Positions 38,801 through 46,219 of a stretch of DNA of 64,000 nucleotides are shown here, one piece after another. Position 1 is the stretch's first letter. Each line of letters starts with the position of its first letter. The notes beneath the pieces were generated by a model, which saw nothing but the letters and a program-made list of their open reading frames with translations, searched no databases and was not told the origin of the DNA. Where the stretch lies: contig NC_135123.1 in assembly GCF_050908995.1 (NCBI RefSeq), positions 9,920,001 through 9,984,000 on the forward strand. The letters run 5' to 3'. Source of the DNA: Andrena cerasifolii (Eukaryota; Arthropoda; Insecta; Hymenoptera; Andrenidae). The position numbers and the translations under genes were made by a program.

Positions 38801-41800
38801 TGAAACGCGCGCCGGTGGAACGGAGGGAAGATAAAGAGGCGAGCAGTTTCGTTGATTATACGAGAGTCGCACGCTAAGGTGCGCTCGCTCTTTCTCTCTC
38901 GCCACGGAGGAGATCGGTGAGCCGCGGTCGCGATTTAGCTCGTGCCTAGGCGACTTCGCCCGAGAGTATGCAAAGATAAGAGATACAAGCAGCGATTTTT
39001 ACTCCCCGGTGAGCTCTGACGCCTCTTTCCTTAAAGTCCACCGGGAGGATCTTAATTTTCCTCGGGGAAACGCGGCTGCAGTCATTAACCGAGACAAGGA
39101 TCGAAATTGCGCGCCGGTTGGTTCGGAAGTTCGCTGGAAACGGGAAACCGAGGGTGGCGAGATCCGAGGATCGGCTAACTGTACCAGAAAGACACCAGCA
39201 CGCGCTGATTCCACACGTTAAAACGCTATAATTGCCCTTTGTTCGCTACCGTGTTATCTGCTCAGCGGGAAAGAATCAGATTGTCGTTAACGATTGCTAG
39301 AAACCGTGTCTTTGTAGCTGGACGATTATCTCTCGCCGAGGAGAGGGATCGGTATTCATAATGAATCGACGTTTTCCCGCTCGCCATTTTTTTCCACGTC
39401 CCACGAGCACGCGATACTTATGGTAATCGGCGCGATCGCAAAAAGCACGGAAACGCGATTCTTCGCTTATCTCGGATCGGCTCGCGTAACGAACGTTTTC
39501 ATATCGCGCGTGCTCGTAAATCGTCGGGTGACGATATTTTAATTTATGCCAACAGTTAACGTGCCGTCGTGTTTTTCCTTTCTATCCAGAGCAATCCCTG
39601 CCTAACGGTAGCAGAACGCGGAAAATCCGCAGTGGATAAAAATATCGAGCTCGATCCGTAATCGCTAGAGTAGAATCAATATGGCGGACGTTTGTCGTAC
39701 GAAGCGCCGCCACTTCGGAACTATCTGTGGTCTGTTTATGGTTAGTTGGATTTATAAGTCGTAATGAATCGAACTCGATGCGTACTTATAAACCCAATCG
39801 CAGTCAAGTGTACGTAGTATTTGAAATTAGACTCACCGGCCACGTAAACTCGAACGGGAATTTGATGGGATTGGTGAAGCTCGGCATGGCGACGTTGGGG
39901 CTGAGATTAACGATATTCTCGCCCAGCACGGGTGTGACGACGTCGCCGTAGGTGCACGGTGTCGTCGTGTCGATCTTCACCTGATATTGCTTCAGGCAAA
40001 CCCTGAACCTGGTTTTGCAAACGCCCGAGCACTCGCCGGTCTTGGAAGTGCTGCCCGAGCAGCACTTGCCCAGACTGTCTTTTCCGTATTCGTTCACGAA
40101 CGACTTCAGCCTCAACTCGAACACTCCAGAGGCGTTTACCTGAAAGAATTCATGATTTAGTTAAAAGGAAAGCCTTTGAAAATATCCTCCGGTAAAATAG
40201 ATCGCCCTAACGGCCCGCTCATTGCATTCCGAAAGCGTACAATTATCGCAAACGTCGAACTCGAATTAGCAGGATTTGGAGGTTAGACTGGCTTGTCCAC
40301 CTCGGCCGCATCGCGAGAGCGTCTTTCGATGTACCGTGTTTACTCGCTCCGCCGAGCTGTCAGCCTGCGCACGAAAGTCCAAGAAAACAGTCCCCTTCGC
40401 GGGAAGCATGAACGAAACACGGCAACTACGATAAACTTGGTTGAATCTGCTACGTCGGGGGTCGTCTCGTGCCCAACAGGACCGAACACGCCGCCGGGGC
40501 CCGGGCTGCACGTGTGTAAGCGCGTTTTTGCGCACGCGTGTCTCGCGCTGCGCATCTCCCAGGAGGAGCGGAGATATCCGCGCGAGAGAGTGACCCGGCA
40601 AAAAGCACTTTTTTTCACTCGACGAGACGCGAGCCCACGAGCGAAATGGGGAGAAAGCAAGGGGGGGGGGGGCGAGAAGGAGGGGAGCACAGAGGCGCAG
40701 ATGGACATTTCGCCACGCGTGCTGCCAAGCACCAGCGATCGTGGAACACGAGGGGCGTTTTCGTGGCGGGAGAAAAAAAAAAAAGGAGAGTGCTGGAACA
40801 CCAGTCGTAAATGTATTAACGCGCGCTACCGGTTCCCTCTGGGCGCCGAAGCGAGGAATTAATCGCGACGGTACACTGAGTGGTAGACGAGAGAAGGTTT
40901 TATAACTTAAGGGCGTAAAAAAAACTGCCACAACTCGAGGAGGGATAGAGGTTAGCCTAGCAGCGAATTTGTATACATACACGAAAACACCCAGTTTAAA
41001 CATTCCTTCCCTTTCGACCACCACTGCACGTCGCCAAAGAACCTCACCCTAGTATTTCCTGCGGCGAATAATAAAACTGGATCTCCTACGTCGGTTCACA
41101 GTGGCCGGTTGTTTACGCACGAAAACGTAGGGACTCTATCAAAACGGAGATCGTTCTCCTGCAGACCTGGTGGTTACTTTGTAACGACTCGAGTGTTCCG
41201 ACAATGTCTGTACAGGCTAGGGAACTGTTCCATCGAATAGCATGGGAGTTTATTGAGCTTCGCTAAGATTCGTGGCGTGTACTAAGAATCGCGGTTCCCG
41301 TCGCGACGCAACGACGGGCGGCAGGGGAGGGGGAGGGCCGGTTTTTCTTCGACGACAGTATATCCAGTGTAAACAGAGCCGATGCGTCAATATTTCTCCG
41401 GTTCCTACCCTCGTCCTGCGGCCAACAGAGTTCTTGACCACTGTGGACAATGGCCCGCGGCTATGCGCGCTTCACACAGAGCTGGCAAGTGCACACAGGC
41501 GCGCAGTCAGCAGACAAGCGAGCCTTCCCACGAGACATTGTATAGCCGAGCAAAGCTATACGTATATCGCCGTCTCACGTGAACGAGAGGAGCGCACTAA
41601 CCTTACTATCGAGACTGCGGATCGTTTTACGATCCCGCTGGCCCCCTACGCCACGTCCATTACACCCCCTCTTCTACCGTTCAGAGTCTCTAATTTTTGT
41701 ACACCTCAATTTCTCGTCTCTCGATGCGAGCTTTTCTCACGACTCCACAGAAATGTATTGCCTTGAATTCGAAACGATCGGCTTCCGTTTCGCGGGGCAG

Positions 41801-43763
41801 TAAAGACGAAAAGACGGGGGCGGCTTTACGAGTCGTAAGTTCGGAAGCAGAAAAAATACACAGCCAGGACGTCGAGCTTTCGAAAAACTATCCTCCGGCT
41901 CGAACAATTCTCATTACGCCTCGTAAAACAGCAGGCTCGAGGAGCGCGTGTACGTATACACACAAGCCGTGCACGGTCCTCGATGAGGAATTCTCATTTT
42001 TGGCGCGCTGGAGCGCTATTCTCGGAACGAGAATGGCCGCCGCCGACTATTTACGGATACAACCGGCGTTATTTCGTCACTAAACGATTTCCAGAGGCAC
42101 CCTTTGAACGCCGCCGATCGGATAGGACGTTTAAGCGTCTAGTTACGATCGCGGGGGCGGGGATCGGGATTGGAAACAAAGAGCGGCGATTTCCGACGGT
42201 GAAGGTCGGAAAGAAGTTGCCAGAAAGGAGACAGTTGCGCGGGGGGGGGGGGGGGACGGCGACGGGGTCGTCGGTGGGAACGAGCCATCGCAAAGCCAGA
42301 GTGGAGAGCAGACGAAGAAGCTAGACACTTCTAAAAGAGTGGATCCAGATTTAGAGTTGTTGTACGCGGCGAATACTGTTGCCACTGCCTTTTCTCTCCT
42401 CTTTCGCCCGGATGCTTCGAGTCTGGCTAGCCGATGCGCGAGAGAGGAGGACAGAGACAAACGAGAGGGGGGGGGGAACGGTAGACGGAGAAGCAAGCAG
42501 CGAGAAAGACGGGCGTAGAAAAAAAACATCTCTCCCAGGAAGAATACGGAGACCCGCGAGAGCTCCCTAGCGCGTGGAAAAGAAGCAAAAAAAAAAAAAT
42601 GGAAAAGAAACGAAACACTGGCGTCGCGCGTGCACGCAACCACGAAGCGACATTACACGGAGGGAATTTCACGAAATCGGCCGTTCGGATCGCGGGCGAG
42701 GAGTTAAAATTGGAAAGCACACTTTACGATCGGATCGCACTGCTCACTGATACGCAACGTTCGACTGGATAAATATATAAGCCACTTACGCAAGTGCTTA
42801 ATTAGACGCGCGGAGAACGGCGTATAGGCGGTACGCGCACGCGTGCGCGAAAGAGAGAGAAGGGACGGAGGACGAGCGTATAGACGAGGGAATCTATTCT
42901 GAACGCAGCCCATCGACGTGTCATCGTTTTTACCCATAAATACCGGCGGAGCTTACGGGGCGAGCGACCGGTTTGACAGACGAAGAACGTCTTTGGAACC
43001 CGGACCAAAACATCGCCACCATTCATCGACAGCCCGGCGAAGGTCGGCCACGATGCCCCGCGAAGTTGACAAACGTATCGCCGCAGAGCATGACAACACT
43101 ACACGTTCCCGTACACGTCCGTTGACAAAATAATCCTTTCATTATCACGCTAATTCTACCCGTACACCGCTTCCGCTTCGGCAAATATTATCGACCGGAC
43201 AGATTCCTTTCGCGCGTGCTTATCGACCGTTCCATTCCCCTTTTTTTTTAAACTTCCGCGGTAAGGTAGCGCGGAGATTTAGCTGTGAATTTCTCGCCGA
43301 AACTTCTCCAGCGCTGCGCTAAATAACGCTTGCGACCGTGGCACCACCCAAACGATTACAGAATCGTACGCAACGGGAATGCAACTCTCTACGGACCTAC
43401 TACGCATACCCTTTCGCGAAATCGTAAGAAATCTGGGAAACGGGAGCTTCGAAGCGATATTTTGCAACGCGTTTCCCGGCCAGACGGCGGATTCCAAAAA
43501 TAAACAGAAATATTTCCGCCGAAACCTTCCGACCGTCTTTCAGAACCGAAAGCAAAAAAAAAAAAGAGAGTCTGCTCTCTCCTAAGTAAACTCATCCTTG
43601 GAGAATGCGATTCTCGCGAGACGTCGGGAGCGTTCTCCCGTTCGCGGGTTGGAGAAAAACGATCGGAGGTCGGGGAGAGTAATGAAAAGTGTCAGGCGCT
43701 TACCGCTCGGGGTGCTGGCAGGAGCACGACGGCGGCCGTCCACACGAGCATCGTGGTCCACAT
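814..43763 (-). CDS. Dl: Delta, Notch ligand (whole spliced gene, 6 coding exons)
   Basis: Transmembrane DSL ligand that activates or cis-inhibits Notch at the cell surface. Coding segments, 5' to 3' on the minus strand: 43763-43704, 40139-39837, 26097-26034, 18553-18302, 9177-9117, 2848-814. They sum to 2775 nt, divisible by three, giving 924 residues. Domain order: signal peptide 1-20; MNNL about 21-125; DSL core C182-C224 (YYG, RPRDD); nine EGF repeats about 229-591; low-complexity stalk 592-647; TM helix about 651-675; basic stop-transfer KRRQKR; intracellular tail 676-924 with N-x-x-N (NERN, 694-697) and terminal ATEV. Nine EGF repeats is the number in Drosophila Delta. In that family N-x-x-N binds the ubiquitin ligase Neuralized and ATEV is a PDZ ligand. 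Serrate/Jagged is excluded because it has more EGF repeats and a cysteine-rich region. No stop or frameshift is seen. Introns occupy most of the 43 kb span. Confidence 0.96.
3061..3647. mobile_element. TTAA-flanked hairpin MITE, copy 1
   Basis: Begins TTAAGGGGTCATG and ends CATGACCCCTTAA, so it is flanked by TTAA on both sides. The ends carry CTCAGTCAGGAGGCC in inverted orientation. The arms are long: the block at about 3061-3250 reappears inverted at about 3455-3647, including TATTTATCAATAACTAAGTT. It encodes no protein. TTAA duplications are typical of piggyBac-superfamily elements, but the superfamily here is inferred. A second copy with the same ends lies at 34899-35456. Confidence 0.85.
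4480..4990. repeat. Long purine-rich (GGA/GAG) low-complexity tract
   Basis: The plus strand is mostly A and G for about 500 bp (GGAGGAGGAGG, GAGAGAAAGGGAGAGGGAG and the like), with one short TATACATATG-type break near 4665-4735. Long open frames across it on either strand are products of composition and are not called genes. Confidence 0.7.
5114..5148. repeat. TC microsatellite
   Basis: CT/TC repeat with single-base interruptions, in intron 5. Confidence 0.85.
5208..5259. repeat. TA microsatellite
   Basis: (TA)n with short ATTAC interruptions. It closely follows the TC repeat in the same intron. Confidence 0.85.
5760..5935. repeat. Degenerate ~35-45 bp tandem repeat
   Basis: Related phrases recur: GGGAATACCCAAGTATTTAG, GGGAATATGATATTTAGG, GGGGTATCAGTACTC and GGGTACCAGTACTC. 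They suggest three to four decayed units. Unit boundaries are uncertain. Confidence 0.45.
5990..6463. mobile_element. Transib-like (RSS-heptamer) hairpin MITE
   Basis: The left end reads CACAGTGATTCC and the right end, reversed, CATAGTGGTTCC. The inverted arms continue through CTTTTTGTGGAC and the phrase around ATTTAATCCCCGACAAAACG. The flanks are CGGCC at 5985-5989 and CGGCC at 6464-6468, a perfect 5-bp GC-rich target duplication. CAC(A/T)RTG termini with a 5-bp GC-rich duplication are characteristic of Transib transposons, relatives of RAG1. No transposase is encoded. The superfamily is an inference from ends and duplication length. Confidence 0.7.
9117..9177 (-). CDS. Dl: Delta coding exon 5 (61 bp): first part of EGF repeat 1
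   Basis: Encodes the rest of codon 227 (Pro), then RCLPGCDEQHGHCNRPDEC (228-246) and two bases of codon 247. This supplies the first cysteines of EGF1, the short DSL-proximal EGF that follows GDYC in all Delta proteins. The acceptor is GTTTCAG and the donor is GTGAGT at 9116. EGF1 is therefore split by intron 5; joining to exon 6 completes it as ...CNRPDECLCQNGWKGAYC. Confidence 0.94.
9699..10595. mobile_element. piggyBac-like non-autonomous element
   Basis: Ends are TTAACCCTCTGGTGCATA on the left and TATGCACTAGAGGGTTAA on the right. This gives an ~18-bp inverted repeat with one mismatch, flanked by TTAA on both sides. TTAA plus a CCCT-start repeat is the piggyBac signature. The interior (897 bp overall) is AT-rich and encodes nothing recognisable. 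It has internal palindromes of the type CCGCCTTAAGGCGG near both ends (about 9836, 10210, 10560), possibly subterminal binding sites for a transposase supplied in trans. Confidence 0.8.
12457..13079. mobile_element. Long-hairpin DNA element with 4-bp TSD, copy A
   Basis: Starts GGGACATTACACGCGAACTC and ends with the inverted equivalent (GAGTTCGCATGGAATGTCCC). The flanks are CTAA at 12453-12456 and CTAA at 13080-13083. The arms run over 100 bp, sharing TTTAAACGTACCTCGAAGG, ATGTCGATTTCACAGC and TTTGAAGTTAAGTG. No coding capacity was seen. It belongs with copies at 16741-17777 and 57935-58923. The superfamily is unresolved. Confidence 0.82.
13781..14553. mobile_element. hAT-like element, degraded
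   Basis: Ends are TAGTGTTCCT on the left and AGGAACACTA on the right, fitting the hAT terminal consensus (T/C)AGNG. The 8-bp flanks GTAACTGT and GCAACAGC match at 5 of 8, consistent with an old target duplication. It contains a broken transposase C-terminus (14017-14270). Much of it is repeated in inverted orientation at 52542-53359. Confidence 0.75.
14017..14270 (+). pseudogene. hAT transposase C-terminal remnant
   Basis: The first frame (14017-14160) reads ELPLRKQLEIAI... through DKFWTLTKEFHIFESTG and stops at 14161. After a frameshift, 14172-14270 reads KLHMIKSTSTQIERKLSTAT then DFITKK. The order 'W..EF..fEsTG' followed by 'TS...ER.fS.a..f.TKk' is the familiar end of hAT transposases, the C-terminal dimerisation domain. 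The stop and the frameshift make it non-functional. Confidence 0.65.
16741..17777. mobile_element. Long-hairpin DNA element with 4-bp TSD, copy B
   Basis: Starts GGGACATTCCATGCGAACTC and ends GCGTTCGCATGGAATGTCCC. The flanks are AATC at 16737-16740 and AATC at 17778-17781. Its terminal arms match copy A. The core from about 16915 to 17215 is the inverse of A's core. A further ~100-bp segment around 17240-17330 (TTTTTCAAATACTTACCATT) is shared, inverted, with copy C. No transposase was found. Confidence 0.82.
18302..18553 (-). CDS. Dl: Delta coding exon 4: DSL domain
   Basis: Encodes residues 143-226. The linker EKVLITRLTTQKWLDVGPNWTEDEY is followed by the DSL domain, CVAHYYGKGCENLCRPRDD through GWKGDYC (residues 182-224). 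This domain binds the EGF11-12 region of Notch. All six expected cysteines are present. The acceptor is TTACAG before 18553 and the donor is GTAAGT at 18301. The exon enters with two bases of codon 143 and leaves with one base of codon 227. Confidence 0.96.
22130..23331. mobile_element. pogo/jerky-like Tc1-mariner superfamily element, inactive
   Basis: Ends are GGGGAGAGTC on the left and GACTCTCCCC on the right, each next to a TA (22128-22129 and 23332-23333), as expected for TA-target Tc1/mariner/pogo elements. The interior holds a broken minus-strand transposase N-terminus (22302-22861). GGCC-rich motifs recur near the right end (about 22927-22965 and 23291-23320), probably subterminal repeats. 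Confidence 0.75.
22302..22861 (-). pseudogene. pogo/jerky-like transposase, N-terminal remnant
   Basis: From an ATG at 22861-22859 the frame reads MSEIKEKKGKWAQMDMNAAL then KVLLENKIS and hits a stop. Stops and frame changes follow. Then an intact 105-codon stretch (22619-22302) includes MTRHPELSLRTPESTSLQRA and GFNKRQIDRFF. The phrase 'R.PELSLR.PE.TSL.RA.GFNK..V..FF' is typical of pogo-type transposases, in the DNA-binding region between the psq/HTH and the DDE domain. The catalytic domain is missing. Confidence 0.7.
26034..26097 (-). CDS. Dl: Delta coding exon 3 (64 bp): end of MNNL domain
   Basis: Short exon encoding residues 122-142, GTFSLIVEAYHDADNTTHHSA, plus the first base of codon 143. 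It lies between an acceptor (TTCCCAG) and a donor (GTAAGT at 26033). The sequence continues directly from ...FTWP of exon 2 and matches the GTFSLIVEAWHD segment of insect Delta. It ends in phase 1, which is the phase exon 4 needs. Without it the exon 2 to exon 4 join would be out of frame. Confidence 0.93.
27219..28201. mobile_element. pogo/jerky-like deletion derivative, copy 1
   Basis: Ends are GGGTAACTCGTGGTAATATG on the left and its inverse (TATTACCCCGAGTTACCC) on the right, with TA on both sides (27217-27218, 28202-28203). The phrase TAATATGCCAC recurs inside in both orientations (about 27233, 27404, 27429, 27883). On the minus strand about 27620-27830 a fragment reads like RLKEAIRMVK, then after a deletion LCYYDKKGPKC and KWIHEN. 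The same two pieces, joined at the same place, occur at 49.98-50.24 kb. Confidence 0.75.
27620..27832 (-). pseudogene. Deleted pogo/jerky-like transposase (N-terminus fused to C-terminal zinc knuckle)
   Basis: Read on the minus strand, an N-terminal piece resembling ERLKEAIRMVKKARTAIEN runs into non-coding sequence. It is followed by a C-terminal piece with CN..CAI.EL.YYDKKGPKCD and CCKKWIHEN, the cysteine-rich knuckle that ends many jerky/pogo transposases. The DDE catalytic core is absent. Frames are interrupted, so it cannot make a transposase. Confidence 0.5.
28777..28845. repeat. GA microsatellite
   Basis: (AG)n with GCG, CGG and GATAG interruptions, in intron 2. Confidence 0.85.
29900..30165. 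repeat. Inverted repeat (~50-bp arms) in an AT-rich island
   Basis: GAGAAAAGTAAAACAATTAC plus GCCAAGTACA at about 29923-29952 reappears inverted at about 30116-30146 (TGTACTTGGCGTAATTTTTTTACTTTTC). A third CCTGTACTTGGCG lies at 30473. It could be a decayed MITE. I could not define target duplications. Confidence 0.45.
30620..31370. repeat. Purine-rich tract with GA microsatellite
   Basis: About 750 bp is dominated by A and G on the plus strand, including (GA)n at 31073-31096. At about 31380-31750 the plus strand becomes pyrimidine-rich instead, including a TC repeat at 31674-31700. Long open frames on both strands here are effects of composition. Confidence 0.6.
31674..31700. repeat. TC microsatellite
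   Basis: (CT)n repeat inside the pyrimidine-rich half of the composition switch in intron 2. Confidence 0.8.
33081..33212. repeat. GAATCGATTC-rich cluster with hAT-like start
   Basis: Begins TAGGGGTGCTCGATTC, which resembles hAT element ends (TAGNG). AATCGATTC or GAATCGATC then recurs at about 33107, 33118, 33143 and 33175. No matching right end was found, so it may be a truncated element or a diverged cluster of binding sites. Confidence 0.4.
34431..34449. repeat. GC dinucleotide repeat
   Basis: Uninterrupted (CG)n, a potential Z-DNA former, in intron 2. Confidence 0.8.
34650..34772. mobile_element. hAT MITE, 123 bp, perfect 8-bp TSD
   Basis: Flanked by GAAATTAC on both sides (34642-34649 and 34773-34780), a perfect 8-bp target duplication. 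The ends are TAGAGATGTAGCGACTGG and, reversed from the right, TGAAGATGTACCGACTAG. Inside, AGTCGG / CCGACT units recur about eight times in both orientations. Target-site length and TAGNG end indicate the hAT superfamily. It is too short to encode anything. Confidence 0.85.
34899..35456. mobile_element. TTAA-flanked hairpin MITE, copy 2
   Basis: Begins TTAAAGGGTTGCGCTCAGTC and ends with the inverse, GCGCAACCCCTTAA. It has the same AGTCAGGAGGCC core as 3061-3647 (right arm GGCCCCCTGACT). The arms are long: ATTTTTTTCTCAGAAACTAT is mirrored at about 35389-35410, and CTTTCGTTCGAAAGGTAGT at about 35348-35370. It is non-coding. The interior differs from copy 1 beyond the arms. Confidence 0.82.
36754..36774. 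repeat. GA microsatellite
   Basis: Short (GA)n in intron 2. Confidence 0.75.
37699..37718. repeat. GA microsatellite
   Basis: Short (GA)n in intron 2. Confidence 0.75.
39837..40139 (-). CDS. Dl: Delta coding exon 2: MNNL (N-terminal Notch-ligand) domain
   Basis: Encodes residues 21-121 (101 codons, phase 0 at both ends). It starts VNASGVFELRLKSF and ends FPFEFTWP. The cysteine pattern KCCSG..C..VCKTRFRVCLK and the stretch CTYGDVVTPVLGEN are hallmarks of the MNNL/C2-like domain of Delta ligands, which contacts Notch and membrane lipids. The acceptor is TTTCAG before 40139; the donor GTGAGT follows 39837. In the fly protein the next residues are GTFSLIVEAWHD, and this match is what leads to exon 3. 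Confidence 0.95.
40140..43703 (-). other. Delta intron 1 (3.6 kb)
   Basis: Bounded by GTAAGC at 43703 and TTTCAG before 40139. It is GC-rich with two guanine homopolymers (40661-40672 and 42241-42255, possible assembly weak points). No transposon or second gene was recognised. Confidence 0.88.
42241..42255. repeat. Poly-G run (15 G)
   Basis: Uninterrupted guanine homopolymer; a second of 12 G lies at 40661-40672. Both are in intron 1. Confidence 0.9.
43704..43763 (-). CDS. Dl: Delta coding exon 1: start codon and signal peptide
   Basis: Encodes residues 1-20, MWTTMLVWTAAVVLLPAPRA, a typical hydrophobic secretion signal ending at a small residue suitable for signal peptidase. The start is the only ATG in this open frame: the frame stays open some distance upstream but offers no earlier ATG. 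The ATG context is AAAC-ATG with A at -3, which is good for an insect. The exon ends in phase 0 at GCG, followed by the donor GTAAGC at 43703. The same exon presumably continues upstream as 5'UTR. Confidence 0.9.
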
Positions 43764-45711
43764 GTTTGGTGGTTGGGTAAGGGTTCGATGTTTACACGCC
43801 GCCGGTGCGTCGTCGGCGGATACGTGTGGACCGTGGTGCCCTGGTGTGCTCGTCGGCGTTACCTCCTCGCGTTGATTTTGCGAGGCTGCATAGCCACCGT
43901 ACACCGTGCTCGAGGGTACGAGGTGCTCGTCACCGTCGTAACCTCCTCTCTCTCTGATCTCTCTCTCTCTCTCTCGATCTCGATCTCTCTCTCTCACTGG
44001 ATCTGTGAGATACGTGGAAGGCGCCAAGACGCGTGTATGGTGCGTGTTAATCCTCGTCAGAAGTCGGCGCTGGAACTTTGGCCGGCTTTTCTCACGCAAT
44101 GTATACGACGATGAAAAAGGAAACCGAACGGAACGAAGCTAACTCGCGATCGAAGGAGCAAGCCACGGGTTTCACCTCCTCGGGTCTGTCGCACTGAACA
44201 CTGACGAAATACAAAATAGAAGCGAAGAGAAGAGGTATATCCGATCGCTGGGCAATAGGAGGTATCCACGGGATCCCGCGAGAAATGATAATGCGTAAAA
44301 TCACGCGCGATCACTGTAACACTGTGTTGACACACTTTAATTCCAATTATCCGTGGGCACGGCGAGACTCGTAGAGCAGCTTCGTCTCCTGGGTGGACTA
44401 TGTACCGTCGTGCGTGGGACCGGGCGAAAAACACAAGAGTATTTGCGATCCTTCGGGTGACGCCTGTTTACCCTCTCTCGACGGACGTGTTTGTGTCTCC
44501 CCGCTGGGCCCTGTCGCCGATGCGTTCGTAACGTCGGGTAGGATGGTTATCGCCAGCTTCTTCTGTCGATGGGTGGTTTCTGTTGTTTTATTTTTTTCCT
44601 GTTCCTCGACGTGTCTCTCACTACGCTCGTGTTGAGCGTTCGTTCGCGGCGCACGAGCCGCTACGCCGACGAGGAGCACGACGATTCGCCACGGGCATAA
44701 TTTTCCACGGGGAAAAAAAAAAAGGCACTCTATACGACACACTCTCTCCTCCTCGCCAACCGTCGCAACAACGACGAGTCGCGCACTGACTGGCCGTCGA
44801 CGAGCCGTGAGGAATATTCCCTCGGCGACCGGCAAGGGAGTAGAAGGAGAGGAGGTGGCGGCGGTGGTGGTGGTAGCCGTGGAGTAGAAAGAGTAGGAGG
44901 AAGAAGAGAGGGGTCGTGGTGGTGGAGCGAGGATACCCTCGGCGTGTGTGACGAGTCAAAGACGAACGGGAGAGTCAATGTGCTCTCCTCGAGAGAGGGG
45001 AAGTTTTCGTAGGGCCGAAGGGAGGGGGGAAGAAGGAGGAGAAGTAACACGGCAGAGAAGAGAACCGGCACGAAAGGCACCACTCCGCAGCTGAGCTACT
45101 ACTGGATCCACAGATGCGCCCCTTTGCCCGCGGTACCGGTGCCGTCAGCCTCTGTTTTCCTTGTGAAAGTGCTCCGCCGGTTGGTGTGCGTGCGTACGGT
45201 CCCCGTGCCAGAGAACAGCTCGTCTCTCGCTCTCCGTCCCGTCTTTCTCGATCGTACAGCTCGCGACGGTGCTCCCACCGAAAATGCTCGCCCTCTCTCT
45301 CTCTTTCGCGCTGAACAGTTTCCGCGCCACTAACAGGCAACACTAGCGCCACACTGCGGTAACTCCAAGAAGCACTGTAACCATCGACTGCTCGCGGAAC
45401 ACTACCAGCCCGATCGACAGATGGCGAGTCCGATCTCGGTTGGTTTCGCGTGCACGATGACCGTAAGAACTCTGCGGAGTCGACTTGTATGCGCGCGCCT
45501 CCTTCAAAGAGCTACACTCTCTCTCTCTCTCTTTCTCTCTCCCTTTCCTTCCGTACTGTACAACTGTTCGGTAGCAACTACTGTCTATCTTTCTCCTATT
45601 CGATAAGCTCTCGTTCCGTTTCCGTGAGCCACACAACACGCGTGCGCTTCGTGCTTCTGTAACGACGCGTACGTGTTCGCGCGTCTACGCCACGGAGTGC
45701 AACCCTCGACT
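43764..45711 (-). other. Probable Delta 5'UTR / leader region
   Basis: Lies between the Delta start codon and the candidate transcription start near 45711. It contains a TC/CGATCT repeat (43944-43996), and the coding strand has many stops in all frames. Whether it is one leader exon or includes a 5'UTR intron cannot be decided from sequence alone. Confidence 0.35.
43944..43996. repeat. TC/GATCTC repeat in presumed 5'UTR
   Basis: (CT)n interrupted by GATCTCGATCT. On the transcript strand it reads as a GA-rich stretch about 190-230 nt upstream of the Delta ATG; GAGA-type sequence is common near insect developmental promoters. Confidence 0.7.
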
Positions 45712-45750
45712 GGAGGTAGTAAGCCGGGAGCACCCCTACTTATAATTGTG
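45705..45750 (-). promoter_or_regulatory. Candidate Delta core promoter (TATA + Inr)
   Basis: On the minus strand TTATAAGTAG has its TATA-start T at 45744. It is followed 33 nt later by CCAGTC, whose A is at 45711; this fits the insect initiator TCA(G/T)T(C/T) at five of six positions. AGACG occurs at +26 to +30, close to the DPE position of +28. Spacing and order fit a focused promoter pointing toward Delta, ~1.95 kb upstream of the ATG. This is sequence inference only; other start sites are possible. Confidence 0.35.
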
Positions 45751-46211
45751 GTCCCGCCGGGCCCCCGGCGAGAGGGGGTTGCCTAACCAGAGGGGTGGTG
45801 GGTAGCGGCTGCGCCGGTGGCACAGCGCGAGGAGCCTCCAGAGGGGCACGGGGAGCTCGAGCGAAGGGTGACGAGGGAAAGGGAGGACGAGGGGATGGTA
45901 AAGAGGCAGCTGCAGGCCGGCTGCACGCGCCCACCCCCACCACCGCGTAGCCCCTGTACGACACCCCAGCCACTCGTGCGGACTTCTTGCCTGCCTGCTC
46001 GCCTGTCGTACAGACTCCTCGGGGCGCCTGTCTTCCTTCTCCTCCCCGCCCTCGTCCCGTCCTCCCCCTGCTCCCCTGCTTTTCTGTTACCTCCCCTCGC
46101 CGCCCGTTGCACCGGTTACACTTCCCCTGCCTGTCTCGTTGTCTCTGTTCCCCACGAGCCACGATAACTTGTACCCCATCCGACGGCACGCGCCGCGTGC
46201 CACCTCCTCCG

Positions 46212-46219
46212 TGACGTCA
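46212..46219. promoter_or_regulatory. CRE palindrome TGACGTCA
   Basis: Perfect CREB/ATF consensus about 0.5 kb upstream of the candidate promoter. A second perfect copy lies at 47513-47520. One or two are expected by chance in 64 kb, so function is speculative. Confidence 0.3.

Larger units (their letters stand above)
26098..39836 (-). other. Delta intron 2 (13.7 kb)
   Basis: Bounded by GTGAGT at 39836 and TTCCCAG before 26097. It is the largest intron. It holds the pogo-like deletion derivative 27219-28201, an inverted repeat at 29.9-30.2 kb, a purine-to-pyrimidine composition switch about 30620-31750, a 123-bp hAT MITE (34650-34772), a TTAA hairpin (34899-35456) and several GA/TC microsatellites. 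No exon-like conserved coding was seen. Confidence 0.9.

Noticed and set aside
43764..44099. In-frame open extension upstream of the Delta start (would add ~112 residues)
   Set aside because: The extension has no ATG in frame; its apparent start is a TTG. The 20-residue signal peptide begins at the ATG at 43763.
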